Positions 52,654 to 62,318 of a DNA stretch of 64,000 nt are shown here, piece by piece. The notes beneath the pieces are model-generated. The model was not told the origin of the DNA, did not search any database, and worked only from the letters and a program-made list of their open reading frames with translations. Every line of letters begins with the position of its first letter. Position 1 is the stretch's first letter. The position numbers and the translations under genes were made by a program. The stretch is from NCBI GenBank assembly GCA_027487515.1, contig JAIYDL010000026.1, forward strand, positions 1-64,000, read 5' to 3'. The DNA comes from Pseudomonadota bacterium. Lineage in GTDB: Bacteria > Bdellovibrionota > Bacteriovoracia > Bacteriovoracales > Bacteriovoracaceae.

Positions 52654-53337
52654 TCAACGCGTTGGCAACCCAGTGAAGTCTGCGATGCTTGGGAAATCCG
52701 AAGCTTGGGTTCCTGGCCTCACGACATGTGTGACACTCATCCCGGCACTTCGGGCCGCCTCGAGTTCCTGAGGGATGTCAGAAAAAAAGCGGATTTCTCC
52801 GGGGGACAAGTGCGTGGCGGTGGCGATGTTTGTATAGGACGTGCGCTCGCGTTTTCCGCCAATCTTCGTGTCAAAGTAGTGCGCGATCAACGGCGTGAGG
52901 TCTCCTGCGGTCGAGAAGCCGAAGATAAGTTTCTGAGCGTGCACGGAGCCCGAGGAATAGATTCCAACCGTGGCCCCGGAGTCGAGGATGCGCAAGAAAC
53001 TCGGTGCCACGTCATCGTAAACGTGGCCCTGGAAGTCGTTCCTTGAATACCCGAGGTCCCAGATGTGCCCCTGGATCTCTTTGAGCGCACCGTGCTTCCG
53101 GTCCTCGTCAATCCACTGGAGAAGTTTCGCGATGGCCCCGTCGAGGTCGACGGTGCGTCCTTCCTCTTTGAGCACCGTCGCTTGGACGTCGCTCACCGCG
53201 GCCGCGATGGTCTCCTCGTGGTGGTGGTTGCGGACGAACTCTGGCAGCTGCGTTCTCGAGTAGGGAAAGAGGACCGTGTGAACGAAGCGAATGTCCGTGG
53301 TGGTTCCCTCGATGTCGAAGAGGTAGAGCTTGATCAT
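52654..53337 (-). CDS. mtnC: 2,3-diketo-5-methylthiopentyl-1-phosphate enolase-phosphatase
   Basis: Methionine salvage enzyme of the HAD superfamily: enolises and then dephosphorylates the diketone phosphate to acireductone. Seen: the nucleophile motif LFDIEGTTTDI (D8, E10), FVHTVLFPYSR, the Ser in YSSGSVHAQ, and the late FFSDIPQELEAA acidic motif. 227 residues is normal. It overlaps mtnD by ATGA. Confidence 0.96.
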   Translation of the reverse strand: MIKLYLFDIEGTTTDIRFVHTVLFPYSRTQLPEFVRNHHHEETIAAAVSDVQATVLKEEGRTVDLDGAIAKLLQWIDEDRKHGALKEIQGHIWDLGYSRNDFQGHVYDDVAPSFLRILDSGATVGIYSSGSVHAQKLIFGFSTAGDLTPLIAHYFDTKIGGKRERTSYTNIATATHLSPGEIRFFSDIPQELEAARSAGMSVTHVVRPGTQASDFPSIADFTGLPTR

Positions 53338-53861
53338 GAGTTGTACGCTTTCTCTTTCCCACTGTGGGTGTAGTTTGCGACCCAGCCGTCGGGAGACTGG
53401 AAAATGCGGATCGCTTTCACATGGTACTTCGGCGCGAGGTCGAACCAGTGGGGGACTCCCTTCGGAACGGAGATGAAATCGCCCTTTTCGCAGAGAAGTT
53501 TGAACACCTCACCGCGGTCGATGAGGTGGAAGAAGAACTGGCCCTCGCCATCGACGAAGAATCTCACTTCGTCTTCCGAATGCGTGTGCTCTGAAAGAAA
53601 CTTACTCCGGATCGCTTCGATGTTCGGTGTCTCTTTGTGGACGCTGATGACGTCCGCGCTTTGGTATCCGTGCGCCTTCATGTAGGGGGAGAGTTCGTGG
53701 TCATAGGCCCGGAGGATGGTCTCGGTGGAGTCGCTGTCCTTGAGCTCGATGGCCGCGGCCCACTGCTCGAAGATGATGCCGCGCTCGTTCATGAAGCGCT
53801 TGATCTCCGCGGGACCGCGGAGTTCTTTTTTGACGGGATCGAGAAGGCTAAGTAGGGCCAT
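53334..53861 (-). CDS. mtnD: Acireductone dioxygenase
   Basis: Cleaves acireductone with O2 to the methionine precursor keto acid (Fe form) or to the off-pathway product with CO (Ni form). Seen: the cupin metal ligands H92, H94, E98 (HTHSEDEVR) and H138 (VPHWF). ATG at 53861 gives 175 residues, the family size; the frame is open further upstream but runs into mtnB. It lies 2 bases after mtnB. Confidence 0.96.
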   Translation of the reverse strand: MALLSLLDPVKKELRGPAEIKRFMNERGIIFEQWAAAIELKDSDSTETILRAYDHELSPYMKAHGYQSADVISVHKETPNIEAIRSKFLSEHTHSEDEVRFFVDGEGQFFFHLIDRGEVFKLLCEKGDFISVPKGVPHWFDLAPKYHVKAIRIFQSPDGWVANYTHSGKEKAYNS

Positions 53862-53863
53862 GG

Positions 53864-54490
53864 TTAGATTCTCCTCTGGGCAGCGTAGCAGTCGAACAGG
53901 AACTCGAAAGTTTCGACGTGGCGGCGAGCGGCTGCCACAGTGCTCGCCCAAGTGTAGAGGCCATGGCCCGCGATCAGAAACCCGTGGACTCGAGGTGAAA
54001 AGCGCTCCTCCATGCTCCGGAGGATCTCGGACATTTTCTGGGAGTTCGGAACGATCGGAAGCACTTCCCGCAGCTCGTGGGTTTCGTTTCCTTCGAGGCC
54101 CTTGAGGATCTCGAGCCCTTCGAAGACGAGCTGCTCCTGGGCCAGGAACTTTTGGGAGAGCACTGTTCCTAGAACCGAATGGGTGTGAAGCACGCATTCG
54201 GCTTCGGGGAAGCGAGCATACAGGGCCGTGTGGATCTCGGTTTCGGCGGAGGACTTCACCCCCGGCTGATTAAACGGTGGTAGGATCTTTCCGTCCGAGT
54301 CGATGACAATCAGGTCCGAGCGCTCGAAGCGACTTTTGTCCACTCCCGAGCGAGAGATGAGAAATTGTTGGGGGTCTTCTGTGCGGATCGAATAATTGGT
54401 TGATGTCGCGGGCGACCAGCCACGGTGATTAAAAAATCTGATACTTTCTAACAGCTCTTGGGCGAGCTCTGAGGTGCGGGCAGTCAGCAT
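53864..54490 (-). CDS. mtnB: Methylthioribulose-1-phosphate dehydratase
   Basis: Dehydrates methylthioribulose-1-phosphate in methionine salvage; class II aldolase fold. Seen: GWSPATSTNYSIR (phosphate loop), the zinc-site HTHSVLGTV, and GHGLYTWAS. 208 residues is typical. First gene of mtnB-mtnD-mtnC. mtnA (isomerase), a methylthioadenosine-releasing enzyme and the final aminotransferase are not in the window. Confidence 0.94.
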   Translation of the reverse strand: MLTARTSELAQELLESIRFFNHRGWSPATSTNYSIRTEDPQQFLISRSGVDKSRFERSDLIVIDSDGKILPPFNQPGVKSSAETEIHTALYARFPEAECVLHTHSVLGTVLSQKFLAQEQLVFEGLEILKGLEGNETHELREVLPIVPNSQKMSEILRSMEERFSPRVHGFLIAGHGLYTWASTVAAARRHVETFEFLFDCYAAQRRI

Positions 54491-54661
54491 ATTCGTGTCC
54501 CTTGTCTAAGGGTATTACGTATCGCGATAAGCGTGCATTTACAAGGGAGTTTGCGAGGCGTTAATGGACCCAATCAGTGCGGTGCTGGAGCTTTGTCTTT
54601 TGCTCACAAAAATGGTTATCTAAAGGTCTCCAACTTCAGCTCATATTGAGGACTCAGCACC

Positions 54662-57600
54662 ATGAAAAATCCCTTCCTCGGGAGTGACTTTTATAACACT
54701 CAGAAGGACAGCTTCACGCACCTTCATCTCCACACTCAGTACTCGCTCCTCGACGGGGCCATCCGACTCGGTGACCTCTTCAAGCGTGCCAAAGAGCTCG
54801 GCATGCCGGCGATCGCTTGCACTGATCACGGGAACATGTTCGGAGGGATCGATTTTTATACGCGAGCGATCTCGGCCGGGATCAAACCGATCCTCGGGTC
54901 CGAGATCTATTTCACCCCGGGGTCCCGGCACGACCGTCGCGCACCGAAGAATCTCAAGACCCTCGACTCGCAAGACGAGCTCGAGGGGAAGCACCAGATC
55001 CACCACCTGATTCTTCTCTGCAAGAACCTCACCGGGTACCAGAACCTTTGCAAGCTCCTCTCGAAGGCGTACCACGAAGGATTCTACTACAAGCCTCGAG
55101 CGGACATGGAGCTTCTGCGCGAGTACTCCGAAGGTCTCATCGCAACCACGGCCTGCCTCAAGGGTGAGGTCGGGTACAATCTCTTCACCGGGCAGGATGA
55201 GCGCGCGTACCAGGCGGCGATGAAGTTCCGGGAGATCTACCGGGACGATTTTTACTTGGAGATTCAGGAGAACGGGATCCCGGAACAGGTCGAGGTGAAC
55301 AAGAAAATCATTGCGTTTGCCCGGGAGCACGCGATTCCTCTGGTCGCTACCAATGACTGCCACTACCTGACGCGAGAGGATGCGGCGGCCCAAGAAGTCC
55401 TCATGTGCATCCAGACCGGGAAGACCTTCGAGGACGAAAAGCGCATGAAGCTAAGTACCACGGAGTTTTACCTCAAGTCGGCGCAGGAAATGCGAGAGGC
55501 GTTTTCCTACGCTCCCGAGGCCTGCGACAACACGCTCCGGATCGCCGACGCCTGTAACCTCGAGCTGCGGTGGCAGGACGACAAGGGCAAACAGATCTAC
55601 CTTCTCCCGAAGTTCGAGATCCTCACCGCCGAGCCCGAGGACGAGTACTTCGCGAGACTCTCGCGTGAAGGCTTGGTCGAGCGATTTAGCGGGCCCCATT
55701 TTAAGCACCTCGTGACCAAGCCCAATTGGGAGACCGAGCTGCGGCCCCAGTATCATGAGCGCCTTGAGGTCGAGATCAATCTGATTAAGCAGATGGGCTT
55801 CACGGGCTACTTCCTCATCGTTTCGGACTTCATCATGTGGTCGAAGGCGCAAGGAATCCCCGTGGGGCCTGGCCGGGGTTCCGGGGCCGGGTCCATCGTG
55901 GCCTACGCGCTGAAGATCACCAACGTGGATCCGATTCCTTACAACCTTCTCTTCGAGCGGTTCATCAACCCCGAGCGGATCTCCATGCCAGACTTCGACA
56001 TCGACTTCTGCCAGGACCGTCGGCAAGAAGTCATCGAGTACGTAACGAAAAAGTACGGCGAAGAGCGCGTGGGCCAGATCATCACCTTCGGAACCCTTTC
56101 GGCGAAGGCCGTGCTGCGAGATGTGTCGCGGGTCTTCGCTCTCCCGTACGCTGAAGCGGATGCCCTCGCCAAGCTGGTTCCAGAGGAGCTCGGGATCGAA
56201 CTTCAGGAGGCGATCGATAAGGAACCGAAGCTCAAAGAACTCGAGGACGCCGATCCCAAGATCCGCCGCATCCTCCAGATCTCGAAGCGCCTGGAGGGCC
56301 TCAACCGCCACGCCGGGATCCACGCCGCCGGCGTGATCATCACCAACGAGCCCCTCGTGACCTACTGTCCCCTCTTCCGTGGGGCCAAGGGTGAACAGGT
56401 GGTTCAGTTCGATAAAGATTTCTCAGAAAAAATTGGTCTGGTGAAGTTCGACTTCCTGGGCCTCAAAACTCTGACCGTGATCTCCAACGCGTCGAAGTTC
56501 ATCCAGCGCGACTGTGTCCCGGACTTCGACATCGAAGACATCGACATCACCGACCAGAGCGTATACGAGATGATTTCCGAGGGCAAAACGGTGGGTGTCT
56601 TCCAGCTCGAGTCGAGCGGGATGCAGGACCTCTGTAAACGGATTAAACCGGGCTCCATCGACGACATCACGGCGATCAATGCGCTCTACCGACCGGGCCC
56701 CATGGGCTCCGGAATGCACCTTGAGTTCGCCGAGATAAAAAACAAAATCAACGGAAAAACGGAGCAGTACTCCTTCGAGGAACTCAAGCCGGTCCTCCGG
56801 GACACCTACGGGATCATCGTCTACCAAGAACAGGTGATGAACATTGCCCGGGTCGTCGCCGGGTACTCGCTGGGCCAGGCGGACATGCTCCGCCGGGCGA
56901 TGGGGAAGAAGAAGGCCGAAGAAATGGCCATGCACAAGGAGATCTTCCGGAAGGGCGCGATCGAGCGCGGCTTCGACGAACAGAAGGCCATCGCCCTGTT
57001 TGACCTCATGGAGAAGTTCGCCGAGTACGGCTTCAATAAATCTCACGCGGTGGCGTACTCCGTGGTCGCCTACCAGACGGCGTTTATGAAGCGCTACTAC
57101 CCGGCCCAGTTCTTCGCAGCTCTTCTCGGGACCGAGATCAACAACAAAGACAAGATCACCGCGTACATTCAGGAGGCGAAGGAGTTTGACATCGAAATCC
57201 TCCCGCCGGACATCAACGAGTCCCTGTGGCTCTTCAACGTCATCGGGAACACCCGGATTCGCTTCGGCCTGGGCGCCGTCAAGGGAGTCGGGGAGGGAGC
57301 CGTCGAAGAGATTGTCCGGGAGCGCACCGACCACGGGCCCTACGCCGGGTTCGTGGATTTCTGTGAGCGCGTGAATCTCAAGAGTGTGAACAAGCGGGTC
57401 CTCGAATCTCTCATCAAGGTCGGTGCGTTCGACGCCTGCGAGAGTTTCAACCGGAAGACCCTCCTCGAGAACATGGAGTTCATCGTTGCGTTTGCCGAAA
57501 AGAAGAAAGAAGAAAAGCTCATGGGCCAGACTTCGCTCTTCGACATGGGCGACGGCTCCTCCTCCCCGACGGACCAGCTCAACATCGCTCCGAGTGCGGA

Positions 57601-58318
57601 GTTCGACGAGAAGCAGAAGCTTTCGATGGAAGCCGAACTCCTCGGGATCTACGTCTCGGGCCATCCGCTTCAGCGCTTCAAAGACATCCTGACCAAACTC
57701 ACCTCCATGAACCTGGCGCAGATCCACGAGCTTCCGACGGTCTCCAAGCCGGAAGGTTTCAATCCTCGCCTCGGCGATGAGCACGATCCGTCGAAGCGCA
57801 GCGTGGTGATCGCTGGGATGATCTCGGAGTCGAAGATCATCCTCACCAAGAAAGGCGATAAGATGGCCTTCGTGACGCTCGAGGATCTCTCCGGGAAGAT
57901 CGAGTGCCTTTTCTTTCCGAAGATCTTTGCCGAGTTCCAGCAGTTCTTAACCATCGACGAGCCGCTCATCATGTCCGGCTTCGTGAGCCTCGAGGACGTG
58001 AAGAAGTTTTTCCCTACGAAGGTCACGTTGCTCAAAGATGAGTCCGAGGATCGAGTCACCAGCGTGAGGGTCAATGTCCCGCTCGAGCAGCTTCACCCGC
58101 ATTCGCTTCCTCAGATGAAACAGATCCTCCTGTCCTACCGCGGGTCGGTACCGATCCACTTCATCTTCGATACTCCCGAGGGGCGAGCGCGCATGCCGCT
58201 GGATGATAATTTCCTCGTGAGCCCTTCGCCGCAGATGGCTGCGAAGATCAACGAACTCTTGAGCGCCAACGCGGTCTCTTTCATCGTCGACGGCAAGGTA
58301 GAGGAAGTCCGTTCATGA
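54662..58318 (+). CDS. dnaE: DNA polymerase III alpha subunit
   Basis: Replicative polymerase. Seen: an N-terminal PHP domain (THLHLHTQYSLLDGA, CTDHGNMFGG), GPGRGSGAGSIVAY, the catalytic Asp motif PDFDIDF with D444, D446 and D448, a helix-hairpin-helix region, and an OB fold near residue 1000. 1218 residues is a little longer than E. coli (1160). Its PHP metal ligands look largely kept, which fits an intrinsic proofreading or structural role. The stop overlaps the next gene by ATGA. The 171 bases upstream hold a weak TTGTCT-N17-TTATCT promoter candidate at 54593-54621. Confidence 0.98.
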   Translation: MKNPFLGSDFYNTQKDSFTHLHLHTQYSLLDGAIRLGDLFKRAKELGMPAIACTDHGNMFGGIDFYTRAISAGIKPILGSEIYFTPGSRHDRRAPKNLKTLDSQDELEGKHQIHHLILLCKNLTGYQNLCKLLSKAYHEGFYYKPRADMELLREYSEGLIATTACLKGEVGYNLFTGQDERAYQAAMKFREIYRDDFYLEIQENGIPEQVEVNKKIIAFAREHAIPLVATNDCHYLTREDAAAQEVLMCIQTGKTFEDEKRMKLSTTEFYLKSAQEMREAFSYAPEACDNTLRIADACNLELRWQDDKGKQIYLLPKFEILTAEPEDEYFARLSREGLVERFSGPHFKHLVTKPNWETELRPQYHERLEVEINLIKQMGFTGYFLIVSDFIMWSKAQGIPVGPGRGSGAGSIVAYALKITNVDPIPYNLLFERFINPERISMPDFDIDFCQDRRQEVIEYVTKKYGEERVGQIITFGTLSAKAVLRDVSRVFALPYAEADALAKLVPEELGIELQEAIDKEPKLKELEDADPKIRRILQISKRLEGLNRHAGIHAAGVIITNEPLVTYCPLFRGAKGEQVVQFDKDFSEKIGLVKFDFLGLKTLTVISNASKFIQRDCVPDFDIEDIDITDQSVYEMISEGKTVGVFQLESSGMQDLCKRIKPGSIDDITAINALYRPGPMGSGMHLEFAEIKNKINGKTEQYSFEELKPVLRDTYGIIVYQEQVMNIARVVAGYSLGQADMLRRAMGKKKAEEMAMHKEIFRKGAIERGFDEQKAIALFDLMEKFAEYGFNKSHAVAYSVVAYQTAFMKRYYPAQFFAALLGTEINNKDKITAYIQEAKEFDIEILPPDINESLWLFNVIGNTRIRFGLGAVKGVGEGAVEEIVRERTDHGPYAGFVDFCERVNLKSVNKRVLESLIKVGAFDACESFNRKTLLENMEFIVAFAEKKKEEKLMGQTSLFDMGDGSSSPTDQLNIAPSAEFDEKQKLSMEAELLGIYVSGHPLQRFKDILTKLTSMNLAQIHELPTVSKPEGFNPRLGDEHDPSKRSVVIAGMISESKIILTKKGDKMAFVTLEDLSGKIECLFFPKIFAEFQQFLTIDEPLIMSGFVSLEDVKKFFPTKVTLLKDESEDRVTSVRVNVPLEQLHPHSLPQMKQILLSYRGSVPIHFIFDTPEGRARMPLDDNFLVSPSPQMAAKINELLSANAVSFIVDGKVEEVRS

Positions 58319-59619
58319 GATCTTTTTTAGTGGTGCTTTGCTTCTTCATCGTGCCAGGGGCCTGGGCGGTACCGGAGGTTGAGCGAAGGGTCGCGGTCTC
58401 AGTTCAAGTGGAGTCCGAGGCCCAGGCGAAGCCTCTCCTGCTCCACACCGCAGTGGCAGAGCTTCTGCGGGAGAAGGGAGCCGAGCTGGGGATCGATCCC
58501 GTGGCCTTCGATCAGGCCCTCACCCAGCGGTTTGAAGCGTTCTTCGCAGCCTATAAAGAGCGTCGGCTGGTGGAGCGCTTTGGCCGTGAGGCACTCCCGA
58601 CGCTTCCGGAGGATCAGCGCCAGACATTCTTCAACGGGCTCGAGGGAGACCGGTTCCTGGAGCTCGTTCGCTTCGCGCGATTGAGTCAATTGGTTGAGAG
58701 TCACAGCTTTAAGAGCATCGAGAAAACGCCGGAGTCGACGTGGAAGGCTTCTCTGAATTTCACGCTCAAGCCGGAGTCGGTCAAGATCATGGGCCGACGG
58801 CTTACGGCACCCGTTGACCAGCAGTTCGAGCGTCTTTTTCTTGTGCCGGAGCTCGAGGCCTTGGGCTTTTCCTGGGAAACCATGGGCGTCAAGGATCAAA
58901 CCGGCTTTGAAGCGACGCTTGCCGAGTCCTGGGGGAAATGGCTGGTCGCGAATTCACCGGAAAACCTCGGGGGAGTGGAGACGTGTGATCAGGTCTGTAG
59001 GGACGTCTTTTCTCGCTGGCTTCAAAGGTCGGCAGACGACCGTTCGACCGTTTCTGAGACCATCTTGAACGGTCTGTGGCTTCGGGTCACGTTCAACCTC
59101 CGTCAGCTCGCGCATCGGGCAGCGATCAACGAATGGGAGTTTGAATGGAGCGGTAGCGCCGTCCTCCAGGACGCCAACACGAAGATGGTTCTGGCAAGCC
59201 TCACGTTAGAGACAGAGAGGAGGACCTGGAGAGGCCTGGATCAAAAGGCGCTCAACTCCGCTCTTGCGAGTGCGATTTACCGATCGGCCCTCGAGCCCCT
59301 GACGAGGATTGTTCGCCGGATTCGCGAGGCGCACCGGCCCAGCCGAGTGACCTCGCTCACCGTCCAGGGTCACCGGCAGCTGGGGGATATCTTATCCCTG
59401 ATCGATCTTCTCAGAAAAGAGGGCAAGGACCTTGAGCTCGATCTGAAGCTCGCGACCTTCGGCCAGCGAGAGGCCCAGCTCACTTGTACCTACCGGGGCG
59501 AGGAAAAATCGTTTACTGATTTATTGTCTCGACTAAAAGCGCTAAGATCAACCTATAGCTACCGGCTCGTCAGTGATCTCACTGGGGCACACCCCATGGT
59601 AAAACTGATCGCCGAATAA
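58315..59619 (+). CDS. Exported protein of unknown function
   Basis: A 434-residue protein with a Sec signal peptide (MRSFLVVLCFFIVPGAWA). Seen: a mostly helical mature part with charged patches, two cysteines in ETCDQVCRD and one near the C-terminus, and a C-terminal alpha/beta region (QGHRQLGDILSLIDLLRKEG). The periplasm is the likely place. No named family recognised. Translation is coupled to dnaE by ATGA, and the FlgT-like lipoprotein gene follows 17 bases later, so the latter is the more likely functional partner. Confidence 0.7.
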   Translation: MRSFLVVLCFFIVPGAWAVPEVERRVAVSVQVESEAQAKPLLLHTAVAELLREKGAELGIDPVAFDQALTQRFEAFFAAYKERRLVERFGREALPTLPEDQRQTFFNGLEGDRFLELVRFARLSQLVESHSFKSIEKTPESTWKASLNFTLKPESVKIMGRRLTAPVDQQFERLFLVPELEALGFSWETMGVKDQTGFEATLAESWGKWLVANSPENLGGVETCDQVCRDVFSRWLQRSADDRSTVSETILNGLWLRVTFNLRQLAHRAAINEWEFEWSGSAVLQDANTKMVLASLTLETERRTWRGLDQKALNSALASAIYRSALEPLTRIVRRIREAHRPSRVTSLTVQGHRQLGDILSLIDLLRKEGKDLELDLKLATFGQREAQLTCTYRGEEKSFTDLLSRLKALRSTYSYRLVSDLTGAHPMVKLIAE

Positions 59620-59636
59620 ATGTTCAAGGATGAAAC

Positions 59637-60566
59637 ATGCTCTCCCTTCGACTCGGACTCTTTTCCGTCCTCTTCGCTGCGCTCGCAATAACGGCCTGTG
59701 CTCCGATCACCCGCCGCGGGCCCATCTCCCAGGCCTCGAAAGTGAATTCGGTCTCGGAGTTTAGTCCGATCAAAAAAAAGATCGCTCTTCTCTCCTTTTA
59801 CAACGAGTCCCCGATGGGGGGTGAGGATCTGGCCGTGAACGCAACGGAAGAATTTCGCAGAGAAGTCATGAAAGCGCGAGAGTTCCTCTTTGATCCAGAA
59901 GCGGAGGCGACCTTCGGGACGTCTCGAGAAATCTACGCCGGTGGAGGGATCAAGCTCGCCCAGTTAGCGCGGAAGGCGAAGATGTCGGGAGTGAACATCG
60001 TTGTCTTCGGCCGAATCCGCGAGGCCCGGGTCCGGCAAAAAAGTGATGAGATTGGGTTCGTGCGGAAGGTGAAGTCCCTGGCCGAAACCGTCGTCGAAAT
60101 TAAGGTCTATGATGTGCTGTCGAACAAAGAGCTCTTCTCTGAGTCCGTCGATGGGAACATCACCGATGATAACCTGCGGTTCTACAACGCTGAATCGGAG
60201 GAGAATCTCTCGTACCGACAGGACCTCCTCCGGTACTCCGTGCGAGTCGCGATTCGAAAGCTCGTCCCGCAGGTCGTGAAGATCGGATCCCGGCTCGACT
60301 GGATGGGGCGAGTGGCGAAGATTATTGGCACGCGGATCTTCATCAACGCAGGCCGAAGCTCCGGAGTTAACTTAGGAGACATCCTTAAAGTCATCACGGA
60401 GGGACAGGAAATCTACGATCCGGAATCTGGTGCTATGATTGGCATGTCCCAGGGTGAGGTCAAAGGAACCCTTGAAGTCATCGATTACTTTGGGCCTGAC
60501 GGCGCTGTTTGCTCCCTCCACTCCGGCGGGTCGGTGACCGAAGGTGACTTCGTGCAGCTCTATTAA
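59637..60566 (+). CDS. FlgT/CsgG-like lipoprotein
   Basis: A 309-residue lipoprotein (lipobox ITAC, C21). Seen: a CsgG/TolB-N-like alpha/beta domain (about 45-165) with KKIALLSFYNESPMGGEDLA and VNIVVFGRI, and a C-terminal domain (about 220-309) with RVAKIIGTRIFINAGRSSGV, NLGDILKVI and EGDFVQLY, the pattern of the FlgT C-terminal domain. FlgT is part of the outer flagellar H/T ring in Vibrio; related lipoproteins occur in other envelope machines. No flagellar genes are nearby, so the machine is unknown. Its stop overlaps the next start by one base. Confidence 0.75.
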   Translation: MLSLRLGLFSVLFAALAITACAPITRRGPISQASKVNSVSEFSPIKKKIALLSFYNESPMGGEDLAVNATEEFRREVMKAREFLFDPEAEATFGTSREIYAGGGIKLAQLARKAKMSGVNIVVFGRIREARVRQKSDEIGFVRKVKSLAETVVEIKVYDVLSNKELFSESVDGNITDDNLRFYNAESEENLSYRQDLLRYSVRVAIRKLVPQVVKIGSRLDWMGRVAKIIGTRIFINAGRSSGVNLGDILKVITEGQEIYDPESGAMIGMSQGEVKGTLEVIDYFGPDGAVCSLHSGGSVTEGDFVQLY

Positions 60567-61939
60567 TGAAAACGTCTCAGAAGCTCCCGTTCCTCGTTGT
60601 GTCATCCTCGCCCTACATGCGGGGGATTCTCAAGTTCGTGCTAGAGACCATGCTGCACACGGATGTCACAGAGCTCGAGTCCGAGGAGAAAGCTCTAACG
60701 TTTCTCAAGACTCTGGATCACGTCCCGAGCATGATCGTCTATGACTACACACCGAACGCTTACCTCCTAGAGGATTTCATCGGCTACCTTAGGAACCACT
60801 CGAAGCTTGTGAAGATCGCGATCCTCGTCGACGTCGTTCGAGAGGAAGGCCGAGAACTCCTCCGGGATCAGCAGCACATGATGCTCCTGGACGAGTCCAC
60901 GCTTCCGGGGACGCTGATCGAAGAGGCGAAGGGAATCTTCGCAGGGTCGCCCTACGTGAACGACGAACCGTACTGCCGGATCGACATCGGGTTTCTTTCG
61001 ATCCTCGACGGGATCAATAAGAACCTCTTCATCAAGATCGGTCAGGACAAGTTCATCAAGCTCTTCAATGAGGACGAGACCACCAACATCCTCGACATCC
61101 AGAAGTACCGCGCGCGCGGGATCAATTACCTGTACCTTCGCCGGGAGACCGCCGACTGGGTGACGTCCCAGATCCAGAAGCAGATCGACATCTTTCTCAA
61201 GGCCAATAACTTTCGCTTCGTCCTCCGGGGGGCGACGGATACCGCGGAGAAACGCTTCGAGCAGAAGCTCCTGCGGATCGATGAAGAAGTGCACGTCGAT
61301 AAGCAGTTCCGGGAGCTGATCGAAGCGTCGATCGAACGGATCCGCGCCAACGTCGACCGGGACACCCGCATCGATAGCTACCTCAAGGTGCTTCGAGAGC
61401 GCCAAGACCAGATGGCCTTCTTTACGATCAAGATAAATCTTCTAAGCCTCATCTCCTGCGCTCTAGCACGGGAACTCGAGTGGATCTCGAAGGTGACGAT
61501 GGATAAGCTCGTCTACGCTGCGGTCCTCGGAGACATCACCCTTGCCGTAAGGCCCGATCTTCTTAAGCTCCGAACCCTCGAAGAATTCGAGGCCGTGAAG
61601 GATGAACTCAGCGAGGAGGATCAGAAGCTCTTTCTGTCGCACCCGAAGGACGCCGCGAACCTCATCAAGCGCTACTTCACGTCGGCGCCACCGGATACCG
61701 ACGCGATCGTCTTCCAGCACCACGAGCTTCCGGACGGAACGGGCTTCCCGCACGGGCTACGCGCGGAGAAGATCTCTCCGCTCTCGGCACTCTTCATCGT
61801 CGCCACGGATTTCACGTACTACTATCTTCTGGACGAGGAACCCTCACTCGAGGAGTTCCTCCTCCGCTGCCAGAGCCGCTATGACTTCGTGAACTTCCGG
61901 AAGGTGCTAAAAGCCTTCGAAAAGATACAGCACAAATAG
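60566..61939 (+). CDS. Degenerate receiver plus HD-GYP-like protein
   Basis: Paralogue of the protein at 1858-3177 with the same three-part plan. Seen: an N-terminal receiver-like domain keeping D60 (VYDYTPNA) but with SSSP where the acidic pair should be; a middle domain homologous to that of the paralogue (KYRARGINYLYL against RFQAKNIDYLYL); and a C-terminal HD-GYP-like domain with HHELPDGTGFPHG at 385-397, but LGDIT (G322-D323) in place of HD. With the HD histidine and the acidic pair lost, it is probably not an active phosphodiesterase and may bind rather than hydrolyse c-di-GMP. It is coupled to the FlgT-like lipoprotein gene. Confidence 0.8.
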   Translation: MKTSQKLPFLVVSSSPYMRGILKFVLETMLHTDVTELESEEKALTFLKTLDHVPSMIVYDYTPNAYLLEDFIGYLRNHSKLVKIAILVDVVREEGRELLRDQQHMMLLDESTLPGTLIEEAKGIFAGSPYVNDEPYCRIDIGFLSILDGINKNLFIKIGQDKFIKLFNEDETTNILDIQKYRARGINYLYLRRETADWVTSQIQKQIDIFLKANNFRFVLRGATDTAEKRFEQKLLRIDEEVHVDKQFRELIEASIERIRANVDRDTRIDSYLKVLRERQDQMAFFTIKINLLSLISCALARELEWISKVTMDKLVYAAVLGDITLAVRPDLLKLRTLEEFEAVKDELSEEDQKLFLSHPKDAANLIKRYFTSAPPDTDAIVFQHHELPDGTGFPHGLRAEKISPLSALFIVATDFTYYYLLDEEPSLEEFLLRCQSRYDFVNFRKVLKAFEKIQHK

Positions 61940-61945
61940 GCGACC

Positions 61946-62272
61946 CTAGTCTTTTTTTCGTTCTGCTCTCTTCCGCTCTTTCTCTGCCCTGCGTGCCTCG
62001 TGCTCTGCTTTCCTTTTCTGGCGATAACCTTGCACTTCTTCCTTGATCTCCTGTCGGTCGCTCTTGAGTTCTTCGTGGCATTTTTTGAGAGCGGCGTGAT
62101 CAGCGGCGGCGGAGACGCATGCCTTCTTTTCGTTGAGGGCAGCGATGCGCTTGTCGAGGATCTGGGACATAAATGCTTTCTGCTCCTGCAGGCCCTGCTC
62201 TTTATTATGTTCATCCTGAGCGACCACCGCCCAGGAGAGCAAGCAAACCGAGATCGCAATAAGAGACTTCAT
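61946..62272 (-). CDS. Small exported charged protein
   Basis: A 108-residue protein with a signal peptide (MKSLIAISVCLLSWAVVA). The mature part is one long, strongly charged helix with two cysteines (ACVSAAADHAALKKC) and a Lys/Arg/Glu-rich tail. It may be a periplasmic coiled-coil protein of the Spy/CpxP kind by size, but I see no LTxxQ motif. AAGGAG lies 6 bases before the ATG at 62272. Confidence 0.6.
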   Translation of the reverse strand: MKSLIAISVCLLSWAVVAQDEHNKEQGLQEQKAFMSQILDKRIAALNEKKACVSAAADHAALKKCHEELKSDRQEIKEEVQGYRQKRKAEHEARRAEKERKRAERKKD

Positions 62273-62318
62273 ACACACTCCTTGTGTTAGGTAACGGTGG
62301 GCTTAGTTTAGACCGAAT

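Noticed and set aside
54593..54621. TTGTCT-N17-TTATCT as the dnaE promoter
   Set aside because: Spacing is right but both hexamers are weak, so it is mentioned in the dnaE entry only.
56423..57784. Long minus-strand open frame (453 codons) inside dnaE
   Set aside because: Complementary-frame shadow of a G+C-rich gene; no known motif, and the plus-strand frame is certain.
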